Source: Actinomycetes bacterium
GTDB taxonomy: Bacteria; Actinomycetota; Actinomycetes; Propionibacteriales; Propionibacteriaceae
NCBI GenBank assembly: GCA_023458095.1
Contig: JAEXAS010000035.1
Span: forward strand, 1-35,815
Reading direction: 5' to 3'
DNA: 35,815 bases
Shown here: positions 31,875-35,815 of the stretch, piece after piece
Numbering within the stretch: the stretch's first letter is position 1
How the letters are laid out: every line of letters begins with the position of its first letter
Notes under the pieces: generated by a model
Told to the model about the DNA's origin: nothing
The model's database searches: none
The model's input: the letters and a program-made list of their open reading frames with translations, nothing else
Made by a program: the position numbers and the translations under genes

Positions 31875-33269
31875 TCAGCCGGTGATGGTGTGGTTCAGAG
31901 TTATCGGAAGGGACTCAGGCTCAGCGGCGGGCGCCTCGTTGCGCGTTCGCCCGATGAGCGGAGTGACGGCCGCGGCGTCTTCAACCAGTTCATCGGCGGA
32001 GACCTGGCGGGTTCGGGCATCCACCGTTTTCACCGGCTCGAGCTCCTTGTCGGTGACCTTCAAGTCGCGCAGCTTGCGAGCAGTCGGGAAGACCCGGCCC
32101 TCAATAGAACCCACCGCATGGTTGTAGGCATCAACCGCACCGTTCAACGACCGCCCCACCTTGTCGAAGTGCTTTCCCAGCACGCCGAGGCGGTCGTACA
32201 ACTCCCGACCCAGATCGAACACCTCGCGGGCGGATTCGGCCAGCGCAGCCTGCCGCCAGGCAAAGGATGCCGTCTTGAGAAGTGCGATCAAGGAACTGGG
32301 GGTCGCCAGCACAACGCGGCGTTGGGCGGCATATTCGTGCAGGTCGGGGAGCTGATTGAACGCCTCCACCGCAAGGGCCTCACTGCCCAGGAACAGGACC
32401 ACGAACTCCGGCGTGGCCCCGCCTGCCTTGTAGTAGTCCTTGGCCGACAGTTGATTGATGTGAGTCTGGACGTTGCGGGCGAAGAGGTTGAGGCGCTCGG
32501 CGCGAAGCTGCTCGTCGGTCGCCTCCTGCGCCTCAAGAAAAGCCGCCAGCGGCACCTTCGAATCGACGTAGATGTAACGGTCATCACTGAGCATGACCTT
32601 CAGGTCGGGGCGAATCGTCGACCCAGCCGTGGTCCGGGTCGTCTCTTGTAGTTCAAAGTCGCAATGCTCGACCATGCCTGCCAACTCGACGACGCGCTTG
32701 AGTTGAAGCTCCCCCCAGGCGCCGCGGACCTGCGGCTTACGCAACGCGGTGACCAGGGCAGCGGTCTCCTTGCGCAGATCGTCGCCGGTGGAACGCACCC
32801 GCGAAACCTGATCCTTGAGTTCGGTCGTCATCCGAACCCGCTCCTGCTCCACCTGGTTGATCCGGGCGTCGAATTTGGTCAACCCCTCCTTGACAGGGGC
32901 CAGGAGTTGTTCGGTGGCCTTCAGGCGAAGTTCTGCCGATGCGTCCAGCCGCTTCTCCTGGGCCTCGATAGCCTCAGCGGAGAGCGCCTTGAAATGCACC
33001 ATCAGTTGTTCGCGATCACGGGTGATTTCGGTCGCCTGGGTGATGGCGGCATCGCGCTGAGCTTGAGCTGCGGCCAACTCGGCCTTCACTTCCGCCATGG
33101 TGCTCAACGCGGCGGCCGCGGCGACCTGGGCCTGGGCGGCCTCGGTCTTCAAGTGCTCAACCTCGGTGGACTGCTCTGCGGTGCGCGCGGTCTGTACCGC
33201 CCGAGACACCAGCCACGCGGCGAGTGCGCCAACGGTGATTCCGACGACCAACCATGCCAAGTACTCCAT
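31875..33269 (-). CDS. rmuC: RmuC-family DNA recombination protein
   Basis: The 464-residue protein has an N-terminal membrane anchor (MEYLAWLVVGITVGALAAWL), a long coiled coil (about 25-150) and an RmuC nuclease-like domain (about 170-400, with VRGAWGELQLKRVVELAGM and YIYVDSKVPLAAFLEA, which fits a PD-(D/E)XK-type core). RmuC limits rearrangements between inverted repeats and acts as a phage defence factor in some bacteria. ATG 33269 is used because it begins the hydrophobic anchor; a longer frame upstream adds a low-complexity basic segment. It ends 116 bp before ilvA begins. Confidence 0.93.
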   Translation of the reverse strand: MEYLAWLVVGITVGALAAWLVSRAVQTARTAEQSTEVEHLKTEAAQAQVAAAAALSTMAEVKAELAAAQAQRDAAITQATEITRDREQLMVHFKALSAEAIEAQEKRLDASAELRLKATEQLLAPVKEGLTKFDARINQVEQERVRMTTELKDQVSRVRSTGDDLRKETAALVTALRKPQVRGAWGELQLKRVVELAGMVEHCDFELQETTRTTAGSTIRPDLKVMLSDDRYIYVDSKVPLAAFLEAQEATDEQLRAERLNLFARNVQTHINQLSAKDYYKAGGATPEFVVLFLGSEALAVEAFNQLPDLHEYAAQRRVVLATPSSLIALLKTASFAWRQAALAESAREVFDLGRELYDRLGVLGKHFDKVGRSLNGAVDAYNHAVGSIEGRVFPTARKLRDLKVTDKELEPVKTVDARTRQVSADELVEDAAAVTPLIGRTRNEAPAAEPESLPITLNHTITG

Positions 33270-33523
33270 GTCGAACAGGATTGCAGTCGGCACTGACACT
33301 GCGTCCGAGACTGGCCGATGCCAGCCCAGGTCGGCCCCACCGGACGCGGGCCGAGCGCGCCGGACAGCGTTGACTCGGCTAGCTGCGATGGGGGCAGCGA
33401 GACTCACTCGGTGCGTCAGTCTTTGGCATCGCGTCACAGGTAGGGACGTGTTGCTGGGTCGCCGCTGGTCAAACCTGCGGGCTGCGTGGTGGTCCTCCCT
33501 CGTGGGTCCTCGGTGCACGGTGC

Positions 33524-33529
33524 CAGACT
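33524..33529 (+). promoter_or_regulatory. Leaderless-type -10 hexamer for the M18 aminopeptidase
   Basis: CAGACT lies 6 nt before ATG 33536. It keeps the A2 and T6 positions of the -10 core. No ribosome site is seen. Confidence 0.4.
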
Positions 33530-33535
33530 GACCCC

Positions 33536-34786
33536 ATGGATGCTGTGCAACACATCAACGATCTCGCGGCCTTCGTGGCCGCCTCGCCCTCGAGCTACCA
33601 CGCGGTTGCCGAAATCGCCGTCCGGCTTGAGGCCGGCGGGTTCAGCCAGCAACTCGAGACCGAACCGTGGCGCGATCTCCGTGCTGGCTACGTGATTCGC
33701 GATGGTGCCATCATCGCGTGGCGGTTGCCGGTCGAGACCGGCCGTCCCGTCGGGTTCCGCCTGGTCGGTGCCCACACCGACTCGCCGGGCTTCAAACTCA
33801 AGCCGCAACCGGCCAGCTATGCCTTCGGCTTCGCCCAGGCGGCGATGGAGGTCTACGGCGGACCGCTGCTCAACTCCTGGCTGGACCGCGAGTTCGGGCT
33901 GGCCGGACGGATCACCCTGCGCTCGGGGGAGACCGCGTTGGTGAGTTCGCCGGCCTGGCTGCGAATTCCGCAACTCGCGCCGCACCTGGACCGCAGTGTG
34001 AACGAATCTCTGCACCTGGACAAGCAGGCTCACCTCAAACCGATTTATGCCACCGGCAGTGCGGATATCCTCGCCGGTCTCGCCGCGATGCTTGACGCCA
34101 GTCGCGATGACATTGACGGTTTTGATCTGTTCGCGGCGGTGACCGAAGCGCCAGCCGTGATCGGGATCGCCGAGGAATTTCTCGCCTCGGCGCGGCTGGA
34201 CAATCTGTCCAGTGTCCATGCCGGGCTCACCGCGTTGCTGGCTGCACAGGCGTCCGATCAGGTGCAGGTGTTGGCGTGCTTCGATCATGAGGAGATCGGC
34301 AGCGATACTCGCAGCGGTGCCGCCGGGCCATTCCTGGAGGATGTGCTCAAGCGGATCTCGGCGTCCTTGGGTTGGATCGGTGATGCCTGCTACCAGGCGC
34401 TCGCCTCGTCGTTCATGATTTCGGCCGACGCCGGGCATTCGGTTCACCCCAACTATCCCGGCCTGCATGACCCCGACCACCAGCCGATCCTCAATGCCGG
34501 ACCGTTGTTGAAGGTCAACGCCAACCAGCGGTACACCACCGAAGGGCCCGGCACGGCCCGCTGGCTGCGCCTCTGCCGAGAGGCCGGCGTTCCCACCCAG
34601 GCGTTCGTTTCCAACAATTCGGTGCCCTGTGGCTCCACTATTGGGCCGCTGACCGCGACCCGGTTGGGTATCGAGAGCATTGATGTGGGAGTACCCCTGC
34701 TGAGCATGCATTCGGCGAGGGAGCTGTGTGGAGTTGCCGATGCCGCCTGGTTGGCCGAGGCGCTCACCGTCCACTATCTGCGGTAG
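33536..34786 (+). CDS. M18-family metalloaminopeptidase
   Basis: The 416-residue enzyme belongs to the M18 (aspartyl aminopeptidase-like) family and removes N-terminal residues from peptides in the cytoplasm using two zinc ions. Metal ligands and catalytic residues are in AHTDSPG (79-85; His80, Asp82), RLDNL (220-224), DHEEIGS (250-256) and SADAGHSVHPNY. Length is close to actinobacterial homologues. It is transcribed away from rmuC across a 266-bp gap, with a leaderless-type start. Confidence 0.94.
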   Translation: MDAVQHINDLAAFVAASPSSYHAVAEIAVRLEAGGFSQQLETEPWRDLRAGYVIRDGAIIAWRLPVETGRPVGFRLVGAHTDSPGFKLKPQPASYAFGFAQAAMEVYGGPLLNSWLDREFGLAGRITLRSGETALVSSPAWLRIPQLAPHLDRSVNESLHLDKQAHLKPIYATGSADILAGLAAMLDASRDDIDGFDLFAAVTEAPAVIGIAEEFLASARLDNLSSVHAGLTALLAAQASDQVQVLACFDHEEIGSDTRSGAAGPFLEDVLKRISASLGWIGDACYQALASSFMISADAGHSVHPNYPGLHDPDHQPILNAGPLLKVNANQRYTTEGPGTARWLRLCREAGVPTQAFVSNNSVPCGSTIGPLTATRLGIESIDVGVPLLSMHSARELCGVADAAWLAEALTVHYLR

Positions 34787-34875
34787 CGGCGTGCAGCCAC
34801 AGTAGGCAAGCCTGGGGATGTTCCTGGGTGTCCTCTCGTGTCAGGGTGGAGGTAACCCAATGAAGGGACCACCCC

Positions 34876-35772
34876 ATGCAGAAGATCATTCCCAATCTCT
34901 GGTTCGACCACACCGCAGCCGAGGCCGTGCGGTTCTATACCGAAGCCTTTCCCGACGCCGCGGTGATCGACACTCAGTATTACCCTCACGAAGGCCTGTT
35001 GGACTTCCAGGAGGAACTTGCCGGCCAGGAGTTGATGATTGAGTTCACCGTGGCCGGCTACCGGCTCATCGCGATCAACGCCGGACCGGAATTCAGCCCC
35101 ACGCCGTCGCTGTCGTTGATGGTGAACTTCGACCCGTCCCGGGACCCGGAGGCGCGTGAACACCTTGACGAACTGTGGAATGCGCTCAGCGATGGCGGTC
35201 AGGCCTTGATGCCGTTGCAGTCCTATGACTTCAGCCCGCACTACGGCTGGATCCAAGATCGCTATGGCATCAGTTGGCAGCTCATCTTGACCAATCCCGA
35301 CGGGGAGCCGCGTCCGATGATCGTGCCCAATCTGCTTTTCGGAGACGGCGTCCAGAACCGGGCGGCCGAGGCGGCTGCCTACTACCTGGAGACTTTCCCC
35401 GGGTCGCGAACCGGTACCGATGTCCGCTACCAGGAGCAGGTGGGTCCAGCGGTACCGGGAAGTGTTATGTTCAGCGATATCGAGCTGTTCGGCCAGTGGT
35501 TCGCGCTCATGGATTCAGCCGTAGAGCAGGACTTCACCTTCAACAACGCCGTGTCGTTGATGGTCGAGTGCGACGACCAGGCCGAGATTGACCGCTATTG
35601 GGCTGCGCTGAGCGCGGTGCCAGAAGCCGAACAATGTGGTTGGTGCACAGACAAATTCGGCGTCAGTTGGCAGATCATTCCGGTCAACATGGGCGAACTT
35701 ATGGCCACCCCCAACGCCTTCCCCACCATGCTCGCCATGCGAAAGATCGACATCGCCGGCTTTGGCGTCTAG
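34876..35772 (+). CDS. Tandem PhnB-like VOC-superfamily protein
   Basis: The 298-residue protein has two repeats of the PhnB/3-demethylubiquinone methyltransferase-like fold of the glyoxalase/VOC superfamily (about 1-140 and 147-285). Each starts with a PNLWFDHTAAEAVRFYTEAF-like motif and ends with a YGISWQL or FGVSWQI motif. Substrate and reaction are unknown for this family; many members are annotated only by fold. AAGGGACC precedes the ATG. Confidence 0.88.
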   Translation: MQKIIPNLWFDHTAAEAVRFYTEAFPDAAVIDTQYYPHEGLLDFQEELAGQELMIEFTVAGYRLIAINAGPEFSPTPSLSLMVNFDPSRDPEAREHLDELWNALSDGGQALMPLQSYDFSPHYGWIQDRYGISWQLILTNPDGEPRPMIVPNLLFGDGVQNRAAEAAAYYLETFPGSRTGTDVRYQEQVGPAVPGSVMFSDIELFGQWFALMDSAVEQDFTFNNAVSLMVECDDQAEIDRYWAALSAVPEAEQCGWCTDKFGVSWQIIPVNMGELMATPNAFPTMLAMRKIDIAGFGV

Positions 35773-35815
35773 CTCCGAACTGGTCGATTTTTTCGCGACG
35801 ACGCGGCTAAATCGG

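Noticed and set aside
35773..35815. Terminator after the PhnB-like gene
   Set aside because: A TTTTTT run is present at about 35788-35793, but no adequate stem precedes it before the window ends.

Overview
This window is high-GC chromosomal DNA from a Gram-positive actinobacterium, most likely a member of the Propionibacteriales, although that rank is an inference. The evidence is an actinobacterial ribosomal-protein order (infA-rpmJ-rpsM-rpsK-rpsD-rpoA-rplQ), a HelD-type RNA polymerase recycling factor, two resuscitation-promoting factors, an LPXTG surface protein, an L17 with a Lys/Ala/Glu tail, many GTG/TTG starts, and many starts that look leaderless. I see no phage, insertion sequence, tRNA, rRNA or CRISPR array.

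Layout. 1-3161 (minus): helD and two related small membrane proteins. 3309-7197 (plus): the end of the ribosomal-protein/rpoA operon, closed by a strong terminator and followed by a patch of repeats. 7603-9548 (minus): two RpfB-like muralytic growth factors. 9724-10332 (minus): Fe/Mn superoxide dismutase. 10399-17160 (minus): a cobalamin riboswitch followed by six tightly overlapping genes. These are three exported proteins that share a DUF4430-like domain, then the T, A and S components of an ECF vitamin transporter. 17416-17739: a LEA-like helical-repeat protein. 17949-20064 (minus): an rRNA-type methyltransferase, truA and trmB. 20394-22576 (plus): YccF, MarC and a DUF2804-like protein. 22580-24599 (minus): a double-ACT protein, xseB and xseA. 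24758-25711 (plus): ispH. 25739-30417 (minus): a partner-switching cassette (SpoIIE-type phosphatase, cellulose-synthase-like GT2, STAS protein, HATPase kinase). 30502-33269 (minus): ilvA and rmuC. 33536-35772 (plus): an M18 aminopeptidase and a PhnB/VOC-like protein.

The most interesting system is 10399-17160. The first structural gene encodes a secreted, LPXTG-anchored protein. It joins a DUF4430-like domain, the family that includes the beta domain of human intrinsic factor and transcobalamin, to an alpha/alpha-barrel-like region with prenyltransferase-type repeats, which is the fold class of the intrinsic factor alpha domain. Two further DUF4430 proteins follow, one secreted and one membrane-anchored, then a complete ECF module. 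A B12 riboswitch sits in front of all six genes. Together they suggest a bacterial transcobalamin-like capture relay that passes corrinoid through the Gram-positive wall to an ECF importer. The second system of note is the phosphatase/GT2/STAS/kinase cassette, which looks like phospho-switch control of an exopolysaccharide synthase with no sigma factor nearby. At several genes a TANNNT-like hexamer lies exactly 6 nt before the start codon, which points to leaderless transcription.
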